The position numbers and the translations under genes are program-made. The notes under the pieces are model-generated. The model made no database searches, had not been told where the DNA came from, and worked only from the letters and a program-made list of their open reading frames with translations. Positions 40,045 to 48,054 of a stretch of DNA of 64,000 bases are shown piece by piece. Location: the NCBI GenBank assembly GCA_964293475.1, contig CAXYYJ010000022.1, positions 14,103 to 78,102 of the forward strand, in the 5' to 3' direction. This stretch comes from UBA12170 sp964293475 (GTDB lineage: Bacteria > Bacteroidota > Bacteroidia > Bacteroidales > UBA12170). Positions within the stretch are counted from its first letter, which is position 1. Each line of letters begins with the position of its first letter.

Positions 40045-42020
40045 ACCCGTTCCTTAATAAATCCTTTTCTATAGGCTGCCAACAGCATTTTCAAGTCTTT
40101 AATCTGATTGAGCAACGATTTTCCCACATCGGTATCTTCCACCCGTTTTCTGTGGGAGTTGATTTCAACAATTTTTCGACTGCTAATGATATCGCTGTCA
40201 TTTTTTATTGCTTCATTCATCGATTTAAACTGATTGTGCTCCACTAAAACAAGGCCATAGCTATTATAGATAAGCGTGTAGCCACTCAAGCCAGTAACAT
40301 GCTGATATGGAACAGACATTCCTCCATCGATAACCAGCAGACGGCCATTGGCTTTAATGGGGCTTTCGCCTTTTATAGCTTTTACAGGAACATGGCCATT
40401 TATGATATGTCCAATATTGGGGTCTAAGCCAAAATCAGTCAGAATGGTTTTGCAAACCTCCTCCTGATCGCGAAACTTGTAGTAGGGATTTTTTTCTTCG
40501 TTATGGGTTTCTTTTTCAGCTATGAAATATCTTTCAAAAGTGGCCATTTTTTTCTTCCCAAATAATGGAGATTCAGGGCCACACCATAGATACCACATAT
40601 AGTCTTTGTTGATGGGATTGGTATCGGTGATGGGTTCAAAATAGGCTCGCCGTGCCATTAGGTCCAAACGCTCCAATAATTCCTTCCCCTTATAGGGTTT
40701 TCCTTCAATCTCCAATTCTGTGAAGGTTCCATCAGCACCCATGGGTATGCACCCATGATAAAGAAGATTGCTGTTGTAAGTTAAAAACATGGACCCTTTG
40801 GAATAGAGTACTTGAATATGGTCTTGTAAAAGAGTGCTTTTTTGAAATGAAGTTTTCAGCATTTCCATAAGCTCTTCTTCATCGCTATTGAGTTTATAGG
40901 GATCTTCCGGATCGATGGTTGGAAAGAATTTATCCTTAAGGCTATAAATATTACCATCTATTATTATGGTACCTTTTTTATAGTCAATTTTATCCAGCAA
41001 TAATCTGTCATCCATTTTGAACTGTGGATTTCTTTTTATTATTTCGGCTTCCAACTTGAATTGAATTATACTAATAGCCTTGTGCATTTGGTTTACAAGT
41101 TGAATGCTTTTGCCATCGTGTTTCCGTTCTACACCTTTTGGTGCAAAAGGTGTTGACGAGTCCTGCCCATAATATTTCATGGCAAAGGTGGCTAATGGCA
41201 ATAGATTGATACCATAGGCATCTTCCAATGTGTCGAGATTTTCGTAGCGGGCGCTAATGCGCAGAACCGTAGCTATATACACCTTCATTCCAGCGGCGGC
41301 TCCCATCCATATAACATCGTGATTTCCCCACTGTATATCAACGGAATGGTGTTTTGCTATGAGGTCCATTACTTTTTCGGAAGATGGGCCGCGGTCGTAG
41401 ATATCGCCAATAACATGGAGCCTGTCGATCATGAGCCTTTGAATGAAATTGCAAAAAGCTATGATAAACGGCTTCGCCCGATTTATATTTATAATTGATT
41501 TAATGATTTCGTTATAATAGTCCTGTTTGTTTTTTTCTGTTCTTTCGTTCAGCAACTCGTCTATGATATAGGCAAAGTCGGCAGGCATTGCTTTGCGAAC
41601 TTTACTGCGGGTGTATTTGCTGGCTGCGGCTCGTGCCACCATCGAAAGCCTTTGCAGCGTAATCATAAACCATTCTTCCAAATCTTTTTCAAGGGTAATT
41701 ACCAGGTCAATTTTTTCTTCAGGATAATAGATTAGTGTGGCCAAAGCATCCTTTTCTTTCGTTCTAAGGGTATTGCTGAATATATCTTCAATTTTTCTTC
41801 TAACAACACCAGAAGCATTCCTTATCACGTGAGTAAATGTTTCATATTCACCATGAATATCGGTTAAAAAGTGTTCGGTACCTTTTGGTAAGCGAAGGAT
41901 AGCTTCCAGGTTTATTATTTCAGTACTGGCTTTTTGAATGCTGGGAAATTTTTCGCTCAAAAGACTCAGAAATTTGAGTTCAGCCCTTAATTCTTCATTT
42001 GTAAAATTAGTATTGGTCAT
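40041..42020 (-). CDS. fbp: Fructose-1,6-bisphosphatase class III
   Basis: 659 residues, the usual length of the Firmicutes/Bacteroidota class III enzyme. It hydrolyses fructose 1,6-bisphosphate for gluconeogenesis. Calcineurin-like metal motifs are seen: FLTDIHGEYETF, HVIGDIYDRGPSS, IQWGNHDVIWMGA and HIINGHVPVK. Full-length match from ELKFLSLLSEKFP near the N terminus to the last conserved block. It stands alone, with convergent AraC gene at its 3' end. Confidence 0.96.
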   Translation of the reverse strand: MTNTNFTNEELRAELKFLSLLSEKFPSIQKASTEIINLEAILRLPKGTEHFLTDIHGEYETFTHVIRNASGVVRRKIEDIFSNTLRTKEKDALATLIYYPEEKIDLVITLEKDLEEWFMITLQRLSMVARAAASKYTRSKVRKAMPADFAYIIDELLNERTEKNKQDYYNEIIKSIININRAKPFIIAFCNFIQRLMIDRLHVIGDIYDRGPSSEKVMDLIAKHHSVDIQWGNHDVIWMGAAAGMKVYIATVLRISARYENLDTLEDAYGINLLPLATFAMKYYGQDSSTPFAPKGVERKHDGKSIQLVNQMHKAISIIQFKLEAEIIKRNPQFKMDDRLLLDKIDYKKGTIIIDGNIYSLKDKFFPTIDPEDPYKLNSDEEELMEMLKTSFQKSTLLQDHIQVLYSKGSMFLTYNSNLLYHGCIPMGADGTFTELEIEGKPYKGKELLERLDLMARRAYFEPITDTNPINKDYMWYLWCGPESPLFGKKKMATFERYFIAEKETHNEEKNPYYKFRDQEEVCKTILTDFGLDPNIGHIINGHVPVKAIKGESPIKANGRLLVIDGGMSVPYQHVTGLSGYTLIYNSYGLVLVEHNQFKSMNEAIKNDSDIISSRKIVEINSHRKRVEDTDVGKSLLNQIKDLKMLLAAYRKGFIKERV

Positions 42021-42211
42021 AACCTTGGATTTTAATGGGATAACATTGCTGTTAAATTTTTTGGTTTAATGGTGGTCTATTATACTACAAAAATAGGTTT
42101 TAAGTTTCAACATTGGTTTCAGTGAAACTATGAAATAGATAAAAATGCCGGATTATGCATTCGCTTTTTCTAATATTTATTAGCTTTACACCAATTATTA
42201 TAAACTGTTTT

Positions 42212-42916
42212 ATGGAAAATGAAGGAATTTTCAGTTTGGTTCACAACAAGGGGAACCTTAAGCAGGATATTTATCAAATAACATATCAGGCTTTTCAGGA
42301 ATTTAAAAATCAGGCTAAGGAGCTGGTGAGCCAGTACGACGAGTTCACGAAAGTAAATACCGGAAAAAGGGTCATTCCATTTTTATTCAAGGACAAGGGC
42401 AACTTTGAGTTTGAGCTTATTTTTGGAGGTGATGTATTGCTTTTTCTGATGCACACAAATGTTTTTGAGATTCCCCGTACCCACGAATTAATGCTCACGC
42501 AATATGTAAAGGAAGATAAAACCAGGAGCTATTGTGGCTTGATTCATATTTATAATTTTTTGGCCGATTCGTTTAAATATGGACGAGAGAATGATGCCGG
42601 TTATTTAATTGGCAGGTTGTTATTAAATAAGGAAAGCCATTATTTTATTGAAGGAAAGAAAGAGATAGGGCTAATTTTTCATAATTTTCAGCAGTCGATC
42701 CTTGACCAGCAAGCCATTCACAGAATAATTACATCCTCGGTGGAGTATACAGTTAATTTCGATCTATTAATTCCGCCCTTCGAATCGGTGGCTTTTATCA
42801 GCGTTATGGATGTGCTGAGGGTAGCCCAGAGCAATACCATGAGGACTGGAAAACGATTAGGTTTTAAATTTCAGGCGGACAGTAAGGATGTACAAGGATT
42901 ACATAATGATAAATAG
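42212..42916 (+). CDS. Conserved-looking cytoplasmic protein, unknown function
   Basis: 234 residues from the ATG at 42212. The frame is open further upstream to 42155, but those 19 codons are hydrophobic and not family-like; MENEGIFSLVHNKGNLK is a more natural start. Features are a helical N-terminal region, a central beta segment (FELIFGGDVLLFLMHTNVFEI), TRSYCGLIHIYNFLADSF, and a C-terminal alpha/beta part ending VAFISVMDVLRVAQSN. No motif that I can tie to a reaction. A bidirectional terminator separates it from the large outer-membrane protein gene. Confidence 0.72.
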   Translation: MENEGIFSLVHNKGNLKQDIYQITYQAFQEFKNQAKELVSQYDEFTKVNTGKRVIPFLFKDKGNFEFELIFGGDVLLFLMHTNVFEIPRTHELMLTQYVKEDKTRSYCGLIHIYNFLADSFKYGRENDAGYLIGRLLLNKESHYFIEGKKEIGLIFHNFQQSILDQQAIHRIITSSVEYTVNFDLLIPPFESVAFISVMDVLRVAQSNTMRTGKRLGFKFQADSKDVQGLHNDK

Positions 42917-42933
42917 TGTTTAATTACAAGCAT

Positions 42934-42970
42934 AAAAAAAGCCACTCATCTTTCGGTGAGTGGCTTTTTT
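42934..42970. terminator. Bidirectional Rho-independent terminator
   Basis: GCCACTCA pairs with TGAGTGGC (eight pairs) around an eight-base loop, flanked by seven A on the left and six T on the right. It serves both the plus-strand unknown gene and the minus-strand outer-membrane protein gene. Confidence 0.93.
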
Positions 42971-42986
42971 CATTGAACAAAAACTC

Positions 42987-45473
42987 TTATTTCACAAGGT
43001 TTTTGAAGTTTTCGTTTTCAAAATATTTCACAAATTCTCTATCGCTTGAAGCTTTAGCTTTCAATTTAGGATTGATTTGGAAAGCTTTTGTTAAGTGATT
43101 CATCACAACATCTTCTTTACCTTGTCTTGCACCTATAACAGCTTGTAAGTAATTTGTTTTGCAAGTTTCTTTTGCACAATTCAAGTTGTTATTAGCTTCG
43201 TCATATTTAGCTAATAAAGTTTGAGCCAAGGCAACGTTGAAATCGCATTTTTTATTACCGAACAATTGAAGAGCTTTTTCATATTCTCCATTTTGGATAG
43301 CAACAACACCAAGGTTATAATTTTCGTTATTTCCTAAGTTTTTAGCGTTGTTGAAATATTCTTCAGCTTTTTTCCAGTTTTCTTGTTTAGCATACATAAC
43401 ACCGTAGTTGTTCATAACAGCTGCGTTGTTTGGGCTAACTTTATTGGCATTGTCAAGGAAAGTTTTAGCAGTTCCAAAATCGCTGTTGTTGATAGCAACC
43501 ACTGCAGCGTTGTTTTGAGCAACCCAGCTATCGCCATGTAATTGAGCAGCAGAATTATAGATAGCTTCTTTAGCTTTTGCATCTTCTGTTAAAGTAGCAG
43601 CGTAAAGTAATTCGGCAACAGTTAATTGTTTTGGATCGGTTGTAGCAAGGCGAGAAATTTCTTCAGCGCTTCTTTTTGGTTCAAAGCAATTAGCAGTGAT
43701 TTCGGCTCTACGTAGAGGAGAAAGGATGTTAGTTTCCAGTTCAGGATAAATTAAAATCATGTTTCTGATTTCTTCTTCTTTTTTATCGGCAGAAGCAGAA
43801 CGAATAACATTCAACATGGTGTTTTTATCTTCGATATTCGAAGCTTGAAGAGCAGCCATGAAACCATTCCAGTCTGGACCATTTCCAACAGGAGAGAAGG
43901 TTACGCCAGAACAATCAGTCATACCCATTTTAGAATCTTTAGCTTTGATAAGCTTTTTCATTTCGGTATGGATATAATCGTTACCAGTTTTAGCTCTGTT
44001 TTCAGAAAGGTTGGCATTGAAAGTTTCTTCACCTTCAGGAGAAGCATAAGCATTGATAGTGATGTCTTTGATATCCCAGCCTTGAGCTAAGAATTCGTCA
44101 AGAGCCAAACGGTTAGCTTTCGATAAATCGGTTTTGTTAGCGCCAAAAGTCTCAGCGTAGTTCCATTTATTTTTAGGGAAGTAAAGAACAGCAACTTTAG
44201 AAACAACAGTTTCTAAAACGTAACCATGCTCGCCATAAACAGTTTCTTCGTTACCACCAGCCAATAAGCTTGAATGTCTGATACCGTCAGCAAGTTTGGT
44301 TAAGCACATGTCTAAATTTTTGAATTTAGCTTTAATGTCTTCGTCGGTCATTTTGGCATCAACAGGACCTTTGGGATCGAAACCTAAAGGAAGTACCCAA
44401 AGTTCGCAAGAAGCCATAGCTGGAGTATATTCAAACTCAGTTTTGTAGGTGTAAGTTCCGCCAGTAGCGTAAGGAACAACATCGCCGTCACCTTGTAATT
44501 TTTCACCTTTGAAGAATTTAGCAGGAAGAACTTTGGTTTCCGAGCCATATTTTACATAAGGAGCAAATTTGATAGCAGAAGTTTTTCCGAAATATTTCTC
44601 AGGATAAGTAATTTTAATAGTTACAGCAACTTTGTTACCAACAACTTCTAATATTTCAGGAGTTACTTCGTATTTAACATCTTCACAGTTTTCTTTCATT
44701 TTTTTCAAACCAGAGCTTGGTTTAAATTTGTAAGTAACGCCTAAAGAAGTATAACCATAGAAATCGTTTTTAACTTGTTTGGCACCACCAATTCTCATAT
44801 CGATTTCGTCGGTATTGGCGAATCTTAAAGAGCTTTCCAAATTAATGTCAACCTTTGGAGTAACAGCGAAATACATACCCAAACCAGTTGGGAAAGTGAT
44901 AGTAGATTCAGCACCAGACATGCCGCTACCTTTTTTGTCGCTATAAGTTCCGCTTCTGTTTTCAGTACCATCGTCAGCAAGTGTAATTGCACCTGTGTTG
45001 ATGTCAGTTCTCATAGATGAATAGTTTAACCATCCAACTCCTAAGAAACCATAAACACCAAAACCAGCTTCCTTGTTTTTGCGGAAGATATTGGTGAAAT
45101 CGATGGTCAGCTGACCAGTTGCATCCCACATACTGCTTTCAAATTTGTCTTGTAAGTCGAAAGTTGGGTTGTTGTTAGAAGGTTCGGCAGTAGATAAGTA
45201 TTTACCATTTAAGAAAGTGGCTCTGGCACCAAAAACAGGGCTAAACTGATAACCTGCTTTGAAACCGTAACCAAACTTTTCGTCACCAGCTAGTACATGT
45301 TTAGGATGCATGTCGCCGTAGAAATTGGTAAACCCAACATTACCATTAATGTAGAAATAGCCGTCAAAGCTTGACTTTTGCTTTTCTTTCTTTGCATCTT
45401 CTTGTGCAAAACTCACTGATGCAGCAAGAAATAACGCAATTAGTGGCAGAATTAATTTGTGAAATTTTCTCAT
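42987..45473 (-). CDS. Large outer-membrane protein: beta-barrel + OmpA-like + TPR domains
   Basis: 828 residues. After a signal peptide (ending SFAQ) comes an eight-strand-like barrel (about 30-250, FYINGNVGFTNFYGD, YTSLGVTYKF), a beta-rich middle region (about 260-400), an OmpA-type segment (about 440-520) with YASPEGEETFNANLSENRA, and C-terminal TPR repeats (about 640-820; NNYGVMYAKQENWKKAEEYF). The OmpA-type segment differs from the usual one in that it is internal rather than terminal. Codon choice is more uniform than in neighbours, with few rare codons, and the promoter is a perfect match, which together suggest an abundant protein. Function unknown; it probably links outer membrane and cell wall. 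Confidence 0.85.
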   Translation of the reverse strand: MRKFHKLILPLIALFLAASVSFAQEDAKKEKQKSSFDGYFYINGNVGFTNFYGDMHPKHVLAGDEKFGYGFKAGYQFSPVFGARATFLNGKYLSTAEPSNNNPTFDLQDKFESSMWDATGQLTIDFTNIFRKNKEAGFGVYGFLGVGWLNYSSMRTDINTGAITLADDGTENRSGTYSDKKGSGMSGAESTITFPTGLGMYFAVTPKVDINLESSLRFANTDEIDMRIGGAKQVKNDFYGYTSLGVTYKFKPSSGLKKMKENCEDVKYEVTPEILEVVGNKVAVTIKITYPEKYFGKTSAIKFAPYVKYGSETKVLPAKFFKGEKLQGDGDVVPYATGGTYTYKTEFEYTPAMASCELWVLPLGFDPKGPVDAKMTDEDIKAKFKNLDMCLTKLADGIRHSSLLAGGNEETVYGEHGYVLETVVSKVAVLYFPKNKWNYAETFGANKTDLSKANRLALDEFLAQGWDIKDITINAYASPEGEETFNANLSENRAKTGNDYIHTEMKKLIKAKDSKMGMTDCSGVTFSPVGNGPDWNGFMAALQASNIEDKNTMLNVIRSASADKKEEEIRNMILIYPELETNILSPLRRAEITANCFEPKRSAEEISRLATTDPKQLTVAELLYAATLTEDAKAKEAIYNSAAQLHGDSWVAQNNAAVVAINNSDFGTAKTFLDNANKVSPNNAAVMNNYGVMYAKQENWKKAEEYFNNAKNLGNNENYNLGVVAIQNGEYEKALQLFGNKKCDFNVALAQTLLAKYDEANNNLNCAKETCKTNYLQAVIGARQGKEDVVMNHLTKAFQINPKLKAKASSDREFVKYFENENFKNLVK

Positions 45474-45517
45474 AATTTTGAATTTTTATTGATATCTTTT
45501 GAATGCTAATTTACTGC

Positions 45518-45547
45518 AAAAATAAATATTTTTAGATTCTATCCAAA
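45518..45547 (-). promoter_or_regulatory. Complete promoter of the large outer-membrane protein gene
   Basis: Minus strand: TTTG (45547-45544), an 18-base spacer and TATTTTTG (45525-45518). Both elements match the Bacteroidota consensus. The predicted leader is about 38 bases. Confidence 0.72.
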
Positions 45548-45693
45548 TAACTTATTAAGTGCAGGCGGTTAATAGGTTTGACACTTTTTTTAATACTCAT
45601 ATTGTTGCTAAATTAACATTTTTCTACATAGAAACCAGAAAAATTGTTACATCACTTTGTATTTTTTTTATGAATAATTTTTGGGCTGTAATG

Positions 45694-46239
45694 CTATTTC
45701 AAGATTGTTTTTTGAAATATTTCCCAAATCACTATACCAGCTGATATTGAGATATTTAGGCTGTGCTTTGTGCCATATTGCGGAATTTCCAGAACCATAT
45801 CAGACTCATTAATTATTTCTTGTTCTATTCCATTAACCTCGTTACCAAAGACCAGGGCGTACTTAAATTGGGGATTTGGGATGAATTGGTGTAGCAAAAC
45901 GCTGTTGGTTGTCTGCTCAACAGAGATAATTTTAAATCCCTGCTCTTTTAATTCTTTTATCGATTGGCTTGTTTCTGAAAAATATTTCCAATTAACAGAA
46001 TCTGTTGCACCCAAAGCTGTTTTGTGAATTTCTTTATTGGGTGGAGTGGATGTTATTCCGCAAAGATGTATTTCCTGAATGAGAAATGCGTCGGAGGTTC
46101 TGAAAACTGAACCAATGTTTGACATGCTTCTTATGTTATCAAGCACTATGACGATAGGCAGTTTTTCCACATGTTGATATTCCTGAACATCAAGCCGGTT
46201 GAGTTCGGCCAGTTTTAATTTGGTGTGCTTTGTTTCCAT
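45694..46239 (-). CDS. TrmH/SpoU-family RNA 2'-O-methyltransferase
   Basis: 181 residues, single-domain SPOUT methyltransferase. Motifs: IVLDNIRSMSNIGSVFRTSDAF (motif 1), ALVFGNEVNGI (motif 2) and IPQYGTKHSLNISISAGIV (motif 3, where SLNISIS stands for the usual SLNVSVA). Such enzymes methylate ribose 2'-OH in tRNA or rRNA; the target position cannot be deduced. The N-terminal substrate-binding domain seen in rRNA enzymes is absent, which favours a TrmH or TrmL-type tRNA role. Candidate -7 element at 46275-46282. Confidence 0.92.
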   Translation of the reverse strand: METKHTKLKLAELNRLDVQEYQHVEKLPIVIVLDNIRSMSNIGSVFRTSDAFLIQEIHLCGITSTPPNKEIHKTALGATDSVNWKYFSETSQSIKELKEQGFKIISVEQTTNSVLLHQFIPNPQFKYALVFGNEVNGIEQEIINESDMVLEIPQYGTKHSLNISISAGIVIWEIFQKTILK

Positions 46240-46274
46240 AAAAAGATAAAGTGAACGTTGTTCTGATTCGGATG

Positions 46275-46282
46275 CAAAAATA
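46275..46282 (-). promoter_or_regulatory. Candidate -7 element for the TrmH-family gene
   Basis: The minus strand reads TATTTTTG, a full TAnnTTTG match, about 36 bases upstream of the ATG at 46239. Confidence 0.4.
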
Positions 46283-46308
46283 GACTTTTCATTTTTTTTA
46301 AATAGCTA

Positions 46309-46338
46309 TTTGAATGAATAAAAAACTTACTATCTTTG
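46309..46338 (+). promoter_or_regulatory. Complete promoter of the tRNA-Arg gene
   Basis: TTTG (46309-46312), an 18-base spacer and TATCTTTG (46331-46338), both consensus. The tRNA begins 29 bases downstream. Confidence 0.72.
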
Positions 46339-46367
46339 CACCCGCCTTTAACAATAAGGCAAATGTT

Positions 46368-46441
46368 GGACCCGTAGCATAATTGGATAGTGCATCTGAC
46401 TACGGATCAGAAGGTTAGGGGTTCGAATCCCTTCGGGTTCA
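46368..46441 (+). tRNA. tRNA-Arg (anticodon ACG)
   Basis: Acceptor stem GGACCCG pairs with CGGGTTC (one G-U pair), discriminator A at 46441. The anticodon stem/loop is TCTGA-CTACGGA-TCAGA with anticodon ACG at 46402-46404, read as ICG after A34 deamination, and the T-loop is TTCGAAT. The 3' CCA is not encoded. Reads CGU/CGC/CGA arginine codons. It has its own promoter and terminator. Confidence 0.97.
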
Positions 46442-46452
46442 CAAAAAATTGT

Positions 46453-46486
46453 AAAGCTCTTGTGCAAACAGGAGCTTTATTTTTTT
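46453..46486 (+). terminator. Rho-independent terminator after tRNA-Arg
   Basis: AAAGCTCTTG pairs with CAGGAGCTTT (ten pairs, one wobble) around TGCAAA, followed by a run of T. Confidence 0.88.
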
Positions 46487-46513
46487 AACAACACTCTTCA
46501 TCATTGGAATATG

Positions 46514-46521
46514 TAAATTTG
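46514..46521 (+). promoter_or_regulatory. Candidate -7 element for the 46564-dapA operon
   Basis: TAAATTTG is a full match to TAnnTTTG, 42 bases upstream of the ATG at 46564. Confidence 0.4.
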
Positions 46522-46563
46522 TATTTTTACCCCCTGTAATTCATATTCAATAAAATATTTTTC

Positions 46564-47109
46564 ATGGGTTTACGTACATATCTTCAGCAGAGAAAAATTA
46601 TTCGTGAGAATCAGATGAATTCGAGAGAAAAGGCAATTAAAAACTGGTCTCAAATCCGTTCCATATTGATTCTCTGCTCTGTGAAAACTGCTGATGATTG
46701 GGATAGGTGGAACAAATATTTTGTGGTTCCGAATTCAACAAAAAGAGATGTTTTTATAGTGGGGTTCAATAATGACTTGTCAAACGAACTGATAGATACC
46801 TACAAAAACTCGCTTCTTCTCAATAAAAAAGACTTGAACTGGTTTGGAATGATAAAAAATCCCACAGTTATTCAGCATCTGTTTGATCAACAATTCGATT
46901 TGGTTCTTGATTTTAATCTGGAAGACACTTTCCTTCTGAATTGGATTTATGTTAAAACCAATGCCAGTCTGAGGGTTGGTCCTGGAGAAAGATTAAAAAT
47001 GAATTCTTATTTCGATTTAATCATTAATATGGACGATTCGAATACCCAACCTAAGGTGTATCTTGAGCAAATTATTAATTTTCTTGAAAAAATAAATTTA
47101 AATGGATAA
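46564..47109 (+). CDS. Conserved protein upstream of dapA, function unknown
   Basis: 181 residues. The N terminus is a basic helix (LRTYLQQRKIIREN), the rest alternates strands and helices (SILILCSVKTADDWDRW, DVFIVGFNNDL, FDLVLDFNLED), ending EQIINFLEKINLNG. It looks like a small alpha/beta domain without catalytic signature. I recall related proteins of about this length next to dapA in other Bacteroidota, as an unnamed DUF. Its last eight bases overlap the dapA start, so translation of dapA is probably coupled to it. Confidence 0.78.
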   Translation: MGLRTYLQQRKIIRENQMNSREKAIKNWSQIRSILILCSVKTADDWDRWNKYFVVPNSTKRDVFIVGFNNDLSNELIDTYKNSLLLNKKDLNWFGMIKNPTVIQHLFDQQFDLVLDFNLEDTFLLNWIYVKTNASLRVGPGERLKMNSYFDLIINMDDSNTQPKVYLEQIINFLEKINLNG

Positions 47110-48013
47110 TAAAAACTTTAAAGGAACCGGTGTAGCTATAGTTACCCCATTTCATAAATATGGAACCATCGATTTTACATCTTTGGGCATTTTGGTTGAC
47201 CATTTAGTTACAGGCGGCATTGATTATATAGTGGCATTGGGCACTACTTCCGAGGCTGCAACATTAACCGATGACGAGAAAGTTGCTGTGGTTGAATTCA
47301 TTGTTGACCGGGTAGAAGGAAAGCTTCCCATTGTAGTGGGAATTGGAGGAAACAACACCAATGCAATTGAAGCAACATTGAAGAAAATGCCTTATCAAAA
47401 CGTAGATGCAATTCTTTCGGTAACCCCATATTACAATAAACCCAATCAAAAAGGCTTGTACTATCACTACAAAGCCTTGGCCAGCGTGTCCGATTTACCT
47501 ATTATTTTATACAACGTACCCGGACGAACCTGTTCAAATTTAAGTGCAGACACAACTATTAAATTGGCACACGAATTTCCCAATATAATTGGAATCAAGG
47601 AAGCCAGTGGAGATATGGTTCAGATAATGAAAATATTACGTGATAAACCAGCAGATTTTCAAGTTCTTAGTGGCGACGATGCTTTAACCTATAGTTTGAT
47701 TGGAGCTGGTGCCGTGGGAGTAATTTCTGTTACAGCAAATGCTTATCCCCGTGAATATAGTCAAATGGTTAGTGCAGCCTTGCAAGGTAAGTGGAGCGAA
47801 GCAAAAGAACTGCAATTTTCTATGATTGAGTTTATGGAAGCCATTTTTGAAGATGGAAATCCAGCGGGAATAAAATCCGCACTTAGCACCATGGGAATTA
47901 TAAAACACCACTTACGATTACCCATGGTAAAAGTAAATGTTCAAACCGCCAACAGGATTAAACAGTTTGTTGATGATTATAAAAGCCCTATTAAAAAGGC
48001 AACTCATAAATAA
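47102..48013 (+). CDS. dapA: 4-hydroxy-tetrahydrodipicolinate synthase
   Basis: 303 residues, standard length. It condenses pyruvate and aspartate semialdehyde at the entry to lysine and diaminopimelate synthesis. Motifs: GTTSEAATLTDDEK, VTPYYNKPNQKGLYYHY, LYNVPGRTCSNL with the catalytic Tyr, and IGIKEASGDM with the Schiff-base Lys. It overlaps the preceding gene by eight bases. Confidence 0.97.
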   Translation: MDNKNFKGTGVAIVTPFHKYGTIDFTSLGILVDHLVTGGIDYIVALGTTSEAATLTDDEKVAVVEFIVDRVEGKLPIVVGIGGNNTNAIEATLKKMPYQNVDAILSVTPYYNKPNQKGLYYHYKALASVSDLPIILYNVPGRTCSNLSADTTIKLAHEFPNIIGIKEASGDMVQIMKILRDKPADFQVLSGDDALTYSLIGAGAVGVISVTANAYPREYSQMVSAALQGKWSEAKELQFSMIEFMEAIFEDGNPAGIKSALSTMGIIKHHLRLPMVKVNVQTANRIKQFVDDYKSPIKKATHK

Positions 48014-48054
48014 ATTTATTGTCAGGATTTTACACAAAATAAATTAATCATATA

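Noticed and set aside
46368..46441. tRNA-Arg gene as an integration (attachment) site
   Set aside because: There is no integrase nearby and no direct repeat of its 3' end that I can see; the following genes are core metabolism.
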